Shown piece by piece: positions 34,804 through 43,208 of a stretch of DNA of 64,000 nucleotides. A program made the position numbers and the translations under genes. Each line of letters starts with the position of its first letter. The first letter of the stretch is position 1. The notes under the pieces are model-generated. The model worked only from the letters and a program-made list of their open reading frames with translations, made no database searches and was not told where the DNA came from. The stretch comes from WLWS01 sp965243105 (GTDB taxonomy: Bacteria; Pseudomonadota; Gammaproteobacteria; Eutrophobiales; Eutrophobiaceae), in assembly GCA_965243105.1 (NCBI GenBank), contig CBDEUC010000003.1, forward strand, positions 1,364,001 to 1,428,000, in the 5' to 3' direction.

Positions 34804-35631
34804 TTACTTTTCAGCGACGACGTAGGCAATCCAGCCCGCATCCGCTTCGCCTTCTTCGCTGGGCGAGAACTCACCATTGCCTTCACCTTCATCGTCGGTG
34901 CCTTCCCAGTACACGTTCTCCTTGAACCCGGCCTCTCTCAGCAGTTCCCTGATCTCAGGCAGGGTCCAGATACGCCATTCGTAGGTAAAGGCTTTTTCCA
35001 GTTCTGAGCCATCACCAAACTGGAAATGGATATGGAAAGTGCCATGACCATTAATGGGGTTGTAGTGGGCCTGGTCCCAGACATAGGTAAAACCCTCGTG
35101 CTCGGTGCTCTCCTCCATTTCGCGAAAAGCTTCGTAACCGCCAAAGAAGTCCAGGATAAACAGGCCGTCACTTACCAGTGAATCGTATACGCTGCGAAAA
35201 TACTCCAGCATCTGTTTTCTTTCCTTGAATATCCAGTAACTGAAATTCATCGCAAGCACCACGTCCGTTTCCGTGATGCCACAGTCAAGAACATTGGCAT
35301 TAACCACGTTCATACGCTTTTGCTGCTCAGGCTTGAGCTTGCTGATGTGGTTTTTCCTGCCCCATTCAAGTACGTCGGGATCAAGATCAACACTCCAGGC
35401 AATATTGCTGCTGCGTCTTCTCACCCATTCACAGGAGGAGTTTGTAGTACCGCAAAAGTCTTCCCTCAGTACCTTTGCCTTACGTTTTCTCAATTTCTCA
35501 AAGGTCTGGTCAACGAAATCGATCTCCGCCTCGACACACTGCACGGCTGCTTCATAGAGGATATGCTTATCCGCGCTGTCAGCCTGCGTGCTGCCCTGGT
35601 TCCTCAATTTCTTTTTCCTGTTCTTGCCCAT
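34804..35631 (-). CDS. Class I SAM-dependent methyltransferase, substrate unknown
   Basis: The 275-residue protein begins with a very basic stretch (MGKNRKKKLRNQG), then a Rossmann methyltransferase core: LREDFCGTTNSSCEWV replaces the usual glycine-rich motif I, followed by WSVDLDPDVLEWGRKNH (motif II acidic residue), VLAMNFSYWIF (motif IV) and GLFILDFFGGYEAF (motif V). It has an acidic C-terminus (DDEGEGNGEFSPSEEGEADA). I recognise the fold but not the substrate. It is convergent with phoU, eleven bases from its stop, and divergent from djlA, so it is probably monocistronic. Confidence 0.8.
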   Translation of the reverse strand: MGKNRKKKLRNQGSTQADSADKHILYEAAVQCVEAEIDFVDQTFEKLRKRKAKVLREDFCGTTNSSCEWVRRRSSNIAWSVDLDPDVLEWGRKNHISKLKPEQQKRMNVVNANVLDCGITETDVVLAMNFSYWIFKERKQMLEYFRSVYDSLVSDGLFILDFFGGYEAFREMEESTEHEGFTYVWDQAHYNPINGHGTFHIHFQFGDGSELEKAFTYEWRIWTLPEIRELLREAGFKENVYWEGTDDEGEGNGEFSPSEEGEADAGWIAYVVAEK

Positions 35632-35722
35632 TTTTTCTTGTTCTGATCTGTGAAATTGATTGATAAAAGCAGCGCATTATACCGATATAATCTGCGCTCA
35701 CTATGAAAAAGGACAGATGCGA

Positions 35723-36520
35723 ATGAGTTGGTGGGGAAAACTGCTGGGGGGTACCTTTGGCTTCATGCTGGGTGGGCCTATTGGTGCGCTGGTATTTGCC
35801 GCGCTAGGGCACAGCTTTGACAAAGGCCTTGAATTGGTCGACGAGGACAGCGGCTTACCCCGGGGAAGCCAGGAGCGTGTGCAAACGGCCTTTTTTACCG
35901 CCTCGTTCTCTGTAATGGGTGCTATTTGCAAGGCTGATGGTCGTGTCACCGAGGACGAGATAGAGCTCGCCAGGCAGGTTATGGGACAGATGCAGTTGTC
36001 CGAGGAACAGAAGAAAGCTGCCATCAAGCTTTTTGGCGAAGGCAAGAAACCCGGCTTTCCACTGGAAGACGTGTTGCAACAATTCAGGAGAGAACTCGGC
36101 TTCAGGACAAACCTGCTGCAGATGTTCATGGAAATCCAGCTTTACGCCGCCTATGCCGATGGCGTTATGCACGGCGAGGAGCTCAAGCTGCTGCACAAGG
36201 TATGCAAGCTCACCGGTTTTCCCCGGCGCCAGTTTGAAAGGCTGGATGCCGGTATTCGCGCGCAGTTTCACCACCAGGAAAGTGGTGCGAGGGGAAAACA
36301 AAACGAGATCAGCCTGAGCGACGCCTATGATGTACTGGGCGTATCACGAAAGGCCAGTGATGCGGAAGTGAAGCGAGCCTATCGCCGGCTACTGAGCCAG
36401 CACCATCCGGATAAACTGGTATCAAAAGGCCTGCCCGAGGAGATGATCAAGATCGCCACGGACAGGACCCACGAGATCAGGACTGCCTATGAGAGAATCA
36501 GGAATGATAGAAATTTCTAG
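35723..36520 (+). CDS. djlA: Membrane-anchored DnaJ-like co-chaperone DjlA
   Basis: DjlA stimulates DnaK and is anchored in the inner membrane. The 265-residue protein has an N-terminal anchor (WWGKLLGGTFGFMLGGPIGA), a central TerB-like domain (FTASFSVMGAICKADGRVTE, about 50-160), and a C-terminal J domain (DAYDVLGVSRKASDAEVKRA) with the HPD motif in SQHHPDKLV. The ATG at 35723 follows AAGGA by nine bases and matches the family start (MSWWGK); an ATG at 35717 is too close to that site. This order and length are typical of gammaproteobacterial DjlA. Confidence 0.92.
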   Translation: MSWWGKLLGGTFGFMLGGPIGALVFAALGHSFDKGLELVDEDSGLPRGSQERVQTAFFTASFSVMGAICKADGRVTEDEIELARQVMGQMQLSEEQKKAAIKLFGEGKKPGFPLEDVLQQFRRELGFRTNLLQMFMEIQLYAAYADGVMHGEELKLLHKVCKLTGFPRRQFERLDAGIRAQFHHQESGARGKQNEISLSDAYDVLGVSRKASDAEVKRAYRRLLSQHHPDKLVSKGLPEEMIKIATDRTHEIRTAYERIRNDRNF

Positions 36521-36550
36521 CCGATACCCTGCTTGCGGGGTGAAAAGCAA

Positions 36551-37312
36551 TTGAAGAGAAAAATCGTCGCCATCGGCGGTGGTCGAATCATGGTCCCGAG
36601 GGGCCGCCTTCCACAGACAATGAGAATAGACCAGGAGATCGTCCGACTGTCAGGAAGAAAGTCGCCTCGCCTGTTATTTATCCCCACTGCAAGCCTGGAC
36701 GATCCCGGCTATTGTGAACGCATAGAGCGGCACTTTTCAGCTAACCTCGGGTGCAAGGTTGAGTTTCTGCTGCTCTACCGCGAGCGGCCCAATAAAGCGG
36801 AGATACGGCGTCGAATTCTTGCAGCAGATATCATCTACGTAGGGGGTGGTAATACTCTCAGGATGATGATGCTGTGGCGCCATCTCGGCGTGGACAGGTT
36901 TATTGACCAGGCGCGACGACGGGGAAGTGTCCTGTGTGGCCTCAGTGCTGGTTGTATCTGCTGGTTTCGACAGGGCAACAGCGACTCGCGCAAGTTCGCC
37001 GATGCAAGCAATGACACGCTGATCAAGGTTCGCGGCCTGGATTACATCGATGCCCTCGCCTGTCCTCACTATGATGTTGAACAAAACCGCAAGCCAGCCC
37101 TGGAAAAAATGATGCGAAGGACTCCCGGTATTGCTATCGCGCTCGATAACGGTGCCGCACTTGAAGTTATCGATAACAGGTATCGCATCATCACGTCAAT
37201 GCGACACAAGAATGGCTGGCGCGTGTACTGGCACAGGGGAAACTATCACCGGGAAAAGTTGCCTAAAAATGGTGACTTTGATTCCTTGCAAAATCTGCTT
37301 GAGAAGAACTGA
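36551..37312 (+). CDS. Peptidase E-like (S51) serine hydrolase
   Basis: A 253-residue cytoplasmic protein of the peptidase S51/cyanophycinase superfamily. It has the N-terminal VAIGGGRIM, LLFIPTASLDDPGY, the oxyanion part IIYVGGGNTLRMM (about 95-107), and the nucleophile elbow CGLSAGCICW with Ser132. Peptidase E cleaves Asp-X dipeptides; the exact substrate here is not evident. The TTG at 36551 is ten bases after GGGG and gives the family-typical start (KRKIVAIGGG); a TTG at 36533 would add six residues. It lies 30 bases after djlA and nine before mltC, suggesting one transcript. Confidence 0.78.
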   Translation: MKRKIVAIGGGRIMVPRGRLPQTMRIDQEIVRLSGRKSPRLLFIPTASLDDPGYCERIERHFSANLGCKVEFLLLYRERPNKAEIRRRILAADIIYVGGGNTLRMMMLWRHLGVDRFIDQARRRGSVLCGLSAGCICWFRQGNSDSRKFADASNDTLIKVRGLDYIDALACPHYDVEQNRKPALEKMMRRTPGIAIALDNGAALEVIDNRYRIITSMRHKNGWRVYWHRGNYHREKLPKNGDFDSLQNLLEKN

Positions 37313-37321
37313 GATGATCTC

Positions 37322-38521
37322 ATGATAAATCACGCGAGACTTGTTCTACTGCTGCTCGGCCTGATCCTTGTTGGCAATGGCTGCAACAGTACCAACATTC
37401 GGGATATCGCAGGTATCATCCAGGCCGATGATCCAGCTGACCAGGCAAAGGAGGTTATCGAAAGCAAGGGGCGCAGTATCGCCAACGACCCTTCAAGCTG
37501 GCCAAGGGAACTGCGGGAACTGAAAAACCGCATAGATAAATTCAGGAAGCTGGTGGATTCTATCTGGGGAGAAGAGGAGCAACCTGAATCCGGCCCAAAG
37601 GACTATGTAAAGTATACGGACCAGTACTACAACCGTGCTCACATAGATTTTGAAGCAGGCACGGTCACCGTGGAAACCCTGGCCCCGAGCGATCAGCGCG
37701 AATACCTGAAAAAAGCCATCGTCACGACACTGTTAACCCCGGACGATCCCAGGGAAGTGGATCTTTATTCTGACAGTGCGCCTGGTGAAGGAAAAAATAG
37801 CACGCCCTTTCTGTATGAACAGGTACTGGACCAGGAAGGCAAGGCCATCCAGTGGTCCTGGCGTGCAAATCGATACGCCGACTACCTGGTAAAGAACAAG
37901 CTCAAGTCTATTGTGCTTGGAAAGCGCAAGGGCCTGCAGGTGCAGTTTCCACTGGTAAAAGCGCACAAGGATATTCGTGCCTACAAGTACGCTTCGCTGG
38001 TGAGGAAATACAGCCAGAAATATGATGTCACTGAAAGCCTGATCTACGGAGTGATTAAAACAGAGAGTAGCTTTAATCCCTTTGCTGTCAGCCACGCGCC
38101 CGCTTATGGTCTCATGCAAATCGTGCCTTCAACAGCAGGCCGGGATGTGTTTGAAAAAATCAAGAAGCGCTCGGGGCAGCCCAGCCCGGAATACCTGTAT
38201 GACCCGGAAAACAACATTGATACCGGCACTGCTTACTTGAAAATCCTGCAGGAACAATACCTGGTAAATATCAGCAACCGTAATTCAAAAAGATACTCCG
38301 TTATCTCCGCCTATAACGGTGGCGCTGGAAATGTCATGAAAACTTTCTCGGCAGATCGCTCACGCGCAATCCAGGAAATTAACAAGCTGTCACCGAACCA
38401 GGTCTATAAAACACTGACCACCCGGCATCCGAGCCAGGAGTCCCGTCGCTATCTTTACAAGGTGAACGAGGCGCAAAAAGAATTCTGGAAAAACGAGGGC
38501 TTTAGCAAGCCCGGTAATTAG
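37322..38521 (+). CDS. mltC: Membrane-bound lytic murein transglycosylase C
   Basis: MltC cleaves glycan strands of peptidoglycan, forming 1,6-anhydromuropeptides. The 399-residue precursor has a lipoprotein signal (LVLLLLGLILVGNGC, Cys21), a domain specific to MltC (about 60-225), and a C-terminal SLT domain: the catalytic Glu in VIKTESSFNPFAVS, then APAYGLMQIVPSTAGRDVF and VISAYNGGAGNV. A Lys/Glu-rich linker precedes the SLT part. It follows the S51 gene by nine bases and is convergent with the TrmH-family gene. Confidence 0.93.
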   Translation: MINHARLVLLLLGLILVGNGCNSTNIRDIAGIIQADDPADQAKEVIESKGRSIANDPSSWPRELRELKNRIDKFRKLVDSIWGEEEQPESGPKDYVKYTDQYYNRAHIDFEAGTVTVETLAPSDQREYLKKAIVTTLLTPDDPREVDLYSDSAPGEGKNSTPFLYEQVLDQEGKAIQWSWRANRYADYLVKNKLKSIVLGKRKGLQVQFPLVKAHKDIRAYKYASLVRKYSQKYDVTESLIYGVIKTESSFNPFAVSHAPAYGLMQIVPSTAGRDVFEKIKKRSGQPSPEYLYDPENNIDTGTAYLKILQEQYLVNISNRNSKRYSVISAYNGGAGNVMKTFSADRSRAIQEINKLSPNQVYKTLTTRHPSQESRRYLYKVNEAQKEFWKNEGFSKPGN

Positions 38522-38533
38522 CACGCGAGGCTG

Positions 38534-39238
38534 TTAGCCGAGGAAGCGCTGCAGCAGGACTTTCCCCGTAGGCGTTGATTTCGATAACCAGTCAATCAAC
38601 AGGTTTTGCTTATCATCTTCTTCCAGTTGCCATGGCAGGCTGGAACTCCGCATTAGCCCACACAGGTGATACAGGCTGATACCTGCGCTAACGGAAAGAT
38701 TGAAACTCTGTGTGAATCCACACATGGGAATATTTACATACTCGTCTGCCAACTCGTGCGCGGTCTCACTCAGACCAGGTTCTTCGGATCCAAAACAAAG
38801 GGCGGTTTTGCTATTTAAATCGAGGGATTCCAGCTCCTGGCTACCTTCCCTCAGCGTCATGGCCACGATGCGGTATCCGCGTTGCCTTAATGTTTCGATG
38901 CAGGGACGAGTATTATCCTGTTCATTGCTACGATGACGAGTAACCTGCATCCACTTTGACGCGCCCTGGACCACTGCCGGGTTAAGCTGGTATTCATTGC
39001 GATTTTCGATGATGTGTAACTCCTGCAGGCCGAGGCACTCGGCAGTACGAATGACTGCACTGGCATTTTGCGCCTGGTAAATATCTTCAAGAACAACCGT
39101 GATAAAGCGTGTGCGCTGATCCAGGATTTGTCGCAGCAATTCCTGTCTTTGTGGATTAATAACCCCGGCAAGCGAATCAATGAGTTCTGCCCTGCGCGTG
39201 GCAGGCAGCGAGGCAATCTTTTCTGCCAGCTCACTCAC
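38534..39238 (-). CDS. TrmH-family tRNA/rRNA 2'-O-methyltransferase
   Basis: A SPOUT methyltransferase of 234 residues. The core begins with ITVVLEDIYQAQNASAVIRT, where Asn and Arg of NxxAxxR bind the target ribose. The knot is formed by ALCFGSEEPGLSETAHELAD and VNIPMCGFTQSFNLSVSAG, the classic motifs 2 and 3. The N-terminal helices resemble TrmH, which makes 2'-O-methylguanosine-18 in tRNA, but the specificity is not certain. The start is taken as the GTG at 39238, which overlaps the end of fxsA by eight bases; the frame is open further upstream. Confidence 0.87.
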   Translation of the reverse strand: MSELAEKIASLPATRRAELIDSLAGVINPQRQELLRQILDQRTRFITVVLEDIYQAQNASAVIRTAECLGLQELHIIENRNEYQLNPAVVQGASKWMQVTRHRSNEQDNTRPCIETLRQRGYRIVAMTLREGSQELESLDLNSKTALCFGSEEPGLSETAHELADEYVNIPMCGFTQSFNLSVSAGISLYHLCGLMRSSSLPWQLEEDDKQNLLIDWLSKSTPTGKVLLQRFLG

Positions 39239-39671
39239 CCAGGCGTTTTCTGTCCTGTTCTTCCCAGAACTCGCCTTCAACGATGACCTGGCCCTGTTCA
39301 AATCGCTGGGCATGCCGGCGAAGCACCGGCGCAAGCATGGCCCTCGCTACCTGCAGGCGAAATCCGGGCAGAAGGCAAACGAAGCCGATAATGTCAGTTA
39401 GCAGCCCCGGGGTCAGCAACAGCAGGCCGGAAAGCAGCAGCATGAGACCGCCGATCATCTCTTCAGCGGGCATTTCTCCCTGTTCCAGGCGACTTTGCAC
39501 CCGGCTCATGGTCTCCAGGCCCTCGTGTCGAAGCAGGATGGCGCCAAAAGCCGCTGTAAACAGGCAAAGAGCAATTGTCGGCGCCGCGCCGAAATAGCTT
39601 CCCACGTGAATAAGAAGGTACAATTCCACCAGTGGAACCGTAACAAAAAGCAGAAAAAGTAGTCGAAACAC
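39231..39671 (-). CDS. fxsA: FxsA family membrane protein
   Basis: An inner-membrane protein of 146 residues with about three to four hydrophobic segments: FLLFVTVPLVELYLLIHVGS, IALCLFTAAFGAILLRHEG and GGLMLLLSGLLLLTPGLLTD. GLLLLTPGLLTDIIGFVCLL with a basic tail is the FxsA signature. FxsA is known in E. coli for relieving F-plasmid exclusion of phage T7; its normal role is not known. The start at the GTG 39671 fits the family; the open frame continues 18 codons upstream without a good site. It is divergent from cutA, 94 bases apart. Confidence 0.88.
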   Translation of the reverse strand: MFRLLFLLFVTVPLVELYLLIHVGSYFGAAPTIALCLFTAAFGAILLRHEGLETMSRVQSRLEQGEMPAEEMIGGLMLLLSGLLLLTPGLLTDIIGFVCLLPGFRLQVARAMLAPVLRRHAQRFEQGQVIVEGEFWEEQDRKRLGE

Positions 39672-39765
39672 CCTGATATTTGTAAGAAAAATGGCGTATT
39701 TGTCAATGTATTGGCAAAATAGCACTTTTCAAGCCCGCTCATGTTGAAATATTTGTAAAACGACA

Positions 39766-40068
39766 ATGGAATTTACCGACGAATTGCTGATAGTGACCTC
39801 CTGCAAGGGCTCCATCACGGCCAAGAAAATTGCCCGGGAGCTGGTGCAACAGGAGCTCAGCACCAATGTGCGCGTCATCAGCGAAGTGAATGCCTTTTTT
39901 CGCTGGGTCGGCAAGGTAGAGCAAAACGAGGAGCACCTGCTGCTGATAAAAAGCAGCAAGGAAAAGTATTCCGAGCTGGAAAAATGCATCAGGCGTCTCC
40001 ATCCCCATGAACTTCCGGAAATCACAGCAGTCCCTGTCTATAACACTTCAAGTTCCACTGACGCTTAA
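39766..40068 (+). CDS. cutA: CutA1 divalent-ion tolerance family protein
   Basis: A 100-residue trimeric ferredoxin-like protein of the CutA1 family, related to PII. The protein shows LLIVTSCKGSITAKKIAREL, VQQELSTNVRVISEVNAFFR and WVGKVEQNEEHLLLIKSS, with ELPEITAVPV near the C-terminus. The family's reported role in copper tolerance is uncertain; it is very stable and binds divalent metals in vitro. It precedes dsbD by 26 bases, the same neighbour as in E. coli, so cotranscription is likely. Confidence 0.94.
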   Translation: MEFTDELLIVTSCKGSITAKKIARELVQQELSTNVRVISEVNAFFRWVGKVEQNEEHLLLIKSSKEKYSELEKCIRRLHPHELPEITAVPVYNTSSSTDA

Positions 40069-40094
40069 CTAGAGGGCCTGTTTTACAGGTAAAC

Positions 40095-41939
40095 ATGTTG
40101 CTTCGTTATTTTCTTATCGCCGTACTCCTCGCTGGAGCACAGGCCACGGTAGCCCAGTCCCTGACTGAGCGCCTCGGACAGGCCTTTGGCTCAAACCCTG
40201 CTGCAGACGAGATCCTCGATCCGGACGAGGCATTTCGCTACGAGGCCACCGCAGGACAACCTCAATCCATACAGCTGCAGTGGCAAATTGTGGACGGCTA
40301 TTATCTCTACAAGGACAAGTTTGCGTTCAGGCTGCTGGATGACAGCCCCTCAATTGACCAGCAGCAGCTGGCACTTCCACCGGGCAAGATGAAACAGGAT
40401 CCCCTGTTTGGCAACGTGGAAATCCATACCGGCAACCCGCTGTTTGATCTTCCCCTCAAGCGTGCGGAGGGAGAGGCGACGAGCGTCAATCTTGAGCTGA
40501 AATACCAGGGCTGCAAGGAAGATTCAGTTTGCTACCCACCTATCACCAAGTTGCTGACAATAGATCTCCCGGCGTTTATCCCTTCCGCTGCAGCCGCTAC
40601 CTCGCAGGCGTCAGCCACGTCGGCGCCGCGCTCGGAACAGGACATCATTACTGCCAACCTGGAACAGGGCAGCCTGTTGCTGAACCTGCTCGCGTTTTTT
40701 GGCTTTGGCATACTGCTGTCGCTGACGCCCTGCGTATTCCCGATGATTCCCATACTCTCCGGCATCATCGTTGGACAGGGTGAAAACATCACCACGCGGC
40801 GGGCCCTGGCGCTTTCGCTGGCATACGTACTTGCCATGGCCCTGTGCTACGCGCTGCTGGGCGTGATCGCCGGGCTGTTTTTTATCAACCTGCAGGCAGC
40901 CTTTCAAACTCCCTGGTTGATCGTTCTTTTCAGCGGCATCTTTGTCCTGTTAGCGCTGTCCATGTTTGGCTTTTACGAATTGCAGCTGCCGGCGTCGATC
41001 CAGTCCCGTCTCAGCAACCTGGGCGATCGGCAAAAAGGCGGCAGCCTGGTCGGCGCAGCGCTGATGGGGGGCATATCGGCCATCATCGTCGGGCCCTGTG
41101 TTGCACCACCCCTGGCTGGCGCCCTGCTGTATATCAGCCAGACCGGTAACGCTGTGCAGGGAGGCCTGAATCTCTTTTCAATGGGACTGGGCTTTGGTGT
41201 GCCGCTGCTTATCATCGGCGCTTCTTCCGGTTCCCTGCTGCCAAGGGCCGGCGCATGGATGGAGAATGTAAAGCGAACATTTGGCGTCATCATGCTTGGT
41301 GTGGCAATCTGGTTCCTCGATCGCATCCTTCCCGGCCAGGCCACCATGCTGCTGTGGGCTGCATTGTTCATCGTGTCCGCCGTGTTTCTCGGCGCCCTTG
41401 ATTCCCTGCCACGAGAAAAATCCTGGCAGGGACTGTGGAAAGGCATTGGCATCATCATACTTGTTTACGGAATCAGTCTTGTCATCGGCGCCGCTGGCGG
41501 TTCCCGAAGCATATTCAAACCTCTTGAAGGCCTGGGTGGCACCACGCAATCACGTGCCGTGCAGGAGCTACCCTTCAAACGCATCAAGAGTATTACTGAC
41601 CTGGAGCAGGAAGTTGCGGTAGCGGAAACTGCCGGGCGTTACGTCATGCTGGATTTTTATGCTGACTGGTGTATCACCTGTATCGAGATGGAGGAGTACA
41701 CTTTCAGCGACGCATCAGTTCAGGCGGAACTGCAGGATTTTGTGCTGCTACAGGCTGACGTGACTGCCAATGACGAGGAAGACAAGGCCCTGCTGAAGAA
41801 ATTTGATATCTTTGGTCCACCTGCAATCCTGTTCTTTGCACCGGGTAAAGCTGAGCTCATGGCTTACCGTACCGTCGGCTTCGTCAAGGCAGACAAGTTC
41901 AAAAACCATCTACAGCAACTTAAAAACTTCGACCAATGA
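40095..41939 (+). CDS. dsbD: Thiol:disulfide interchange protein DsbD
   Basis: DsbD carries reducing power from cytoplasmic thioredoxin to periplasmic thiol proteins. The 614-residue protein has a signal peptide, an N-terminal alpha domain with the pair in YQGCKEDSVCYPP (about 137-148), an eight-helix beta domain with GILLSLTPCVFPMIPIL and AIIVGPCVAPPLAGALLY (the two membrane cysteines), and a C-terminal thioredoxin domain with DWCITCIEME (CxxC). All six redox Cys are present. It overlaps the next gene by four bases. Confidence 0.96.
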   Translation: MLLRYFLIAVLLAGAQATVAQSLTERLGQAFGSNPAADEILDPDEAFRYEATAGQPQSIQLQWQIVDGYYLYKDKFAFRLLDDSPSIDQQQLALPPGKMKQDPLFGNVEIHTGNPLFDLPLKRAEGEATSVNLELKYQGCKEDSVCYPPITKLLTIDLPAFIPSAAAATSQASATSAPRSEQDIITANLEQGSLLLNLLAFFGFGILLSLTPCVFPMIPILSGIIVGQGENITTRRALALSLAYVLAMALCYALLGVIAGLFFINLQAAFQTPWLIVLFSGIFVLLALSMFGFYELQLPASIQSRLSNLGDRQKGGSLVGAALMGGISAIIVGPCVAPPLAGALLYISQTGNAVQGGLNLFSMGLGFGVPLLIIGASSGSLLPRAGAWMENVKRTFGVIMLGVAIWFLDRILPGQATMLLWAALFIVSAVFLGALDSLPREKSWQGLWKGIGIIILVYGISLVIGAAGGSRSIFKPLEGLGGTTQSRAVQELPFKRIKSITDLEQEVAVAETAGRYVMLDFYADWCITCIEMEEYTFSDASVQAELQDFVLLQADVTANDEEDKALLKKFDIFGPPAILFFAPGKAELMAYRTVGFVKADKFKNHLQQLKNFDQ

Positions 41940-42496
41940 AAAAACTTTTACTTCCACTGGCAGGACTTGCACTGGCGTTCACCGCCGGGGTGGCGGGTTA
42001 CATGTTCCAGCAGGAAAGGCAACCGGCACCGATCCCTGCACCTGCACCGGCGAAGGCTAAACTGGTGAAAGGTATAGTAGGTAGCCAGAGACCAGAGTTC
42101 AGCCTCGCGGATGTGGAGGGCAGAATGCGCCACATAAACGAGTGGGACGGCAAGGTCGTCGCGATTAATTTCTGGGCAACCTGGTGTCCACCCTGTATCA
42201 AGGAAATCCCCGAGTTCGTCGAATTGCAGCATCGTTATGAAGACCAGGGTTTACAGTTTGTTGGTATTGCCCTGCAGCGTGCGGAAGAAGTCACCGATTT
42301 CATGACCGAGCATGGTATGAACTACCCGGTACTCGCCGGCGAGCTGGAAGTCATAAAGATAGCCGAGGAATACGGCAATAATATCGGTGCCCTTCCCTAC
42401 ACAGTGATAATAACGCGCAACGGGGAGGTGCATTATGTTAAAAAAGGCCCCCTGTCCGGCGCAGAAGCTGATTCAATAATTAGCAAACTACTTTAA
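41936..42496 (+). CDS. TlpA/ResA-like periplasmic thioredoxin
   Basis: A 186-residue membrane-anchored thioredoxin: N-terminal anchor (LLLPLAGLALAFTAGVAGYM), a Pro/Ala-rich linker, then the thioredoxin fold with VAINFWATWCPPCIKEIPEF (CxxC about residues 84-87) and the cis-Pro region GALPYTVIITRNGEVHY. The family reduces or oxidises specific periplasmic substrates and typically receives electrons from DsbD; ATGA overlap with dsbD makes that pairing likely. In Pseudomonas-type genomes aroQ stands here, between dsbD and accB. Confidence 0.9.
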   Translation: MKKLLLPLAGLALAFTAGVAGYMFQQERQPAPIPAPAPAKAKLVKGIVGSQRPEFSLADVEGRMRHINEWDGKVVAINFWATWCPPCIKEIPEFVELQHRYEDQGLQFVGIALQRAEEVTDFMTEHGMNYPVLAGELEVIKIAEEYGNNIGALPYTVIITRNGEVHYVKKGPLSGAEADSIISKLL

Positions 42497-42674
42497 AAAA
42501 CCCTCCTAATCCAAATTAAAATCTGTTAATCTGCGCGTAAAAGCAACGAACGTGATGCTAAAACAGCAGAAAATCGTCGGATTGCGCTAATTTACCCTGC
42601 CCGGGGGACTGTTCTACTCAAACCAAGGTGCATAAGGCAGCTACCCGGGTCCAGGCAACCTGGTTAGTGATGTC

Positions 42675-43151
42675 ATGGATATAAGAAAAGTAAAGAAACT
42701 CATCGAATTGCTGGAGGAGTCCGGCGTAGCAGAAATAGAGATCCACGAAGGCGAGGAATCTGTTCGCATTTCAAGGGCCAGCTCGGGAGTCGCCATGCCT
42801 GCTGCACCGCTAATGCACTCGGTTGCGGCAGCGCCCGCGCCGGCGCCGGTAGCAGCGGTGGCGCCTGACAATTCTTCCCCGGCCGAGGAAGCCGAAGAAC
42901 AAATTGTCGGAGATGTTGTAAAGGCCCCGATGGTTGGCATTTTTTATGAAGCGATGGCGCCTGGTAAACCAAGCTTTGTAGAACTGGGACAATCAGTAAA
43001 GAAGGGCGATGTGCTTTGCATTATTGAAGCGATGAAAATCATGAACCAGATTGAGTCCGAATACAGTGGTGCTGTTAGCAAGATCATGGTGGAGAACGGC
43101 GAACCGGTCGAATATGGTCAACCATTGTTTGTGATTCGCGAACAGGATTGA
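42675..43151 (+). CDS. accB: Biotin carboxyl carrier protein of acetyl-CoA carboxylase
   Basis: AccB carries the biotin that shuttles CO2 in the first step of fatty acid synthesis. The 158-residue protein has an N-terminal helix (DIRKVKKLIELLEESGVAEI), a flexible Ala/Pro-rich linker (about 38-75), and a biotinyl domain with the lysine-biotinylation motif CIIEAMKIMNQIE (Lys near residue 122). Length matches E. coli (156). accC follows by 57 bases. The 178 bases upstream hold no gene; a promoter should be there, but I cannot point to clear boxes. Confidence 0.96.
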   Translation: MDIRKVKKLIELLEESGVAEIEIHEGEESVRISRASSGVAMPAAPLMHSVAAAPAPAPVAAVAPDNSSPAEEAEEQIVGDVVKAPMVGIFYEAMAPGKPSFVELGQSVKKGDVLCIIEAMKIMNQIESEYSGAVSKIMVENGEPVEYGQPLFVIREQD

Positions 43152-43208
43152 TTTTCTTTCGCGGATCGCTTCACCCTATTTCTATTTTAATAGTCAAAAC
43201 CAGTACCC

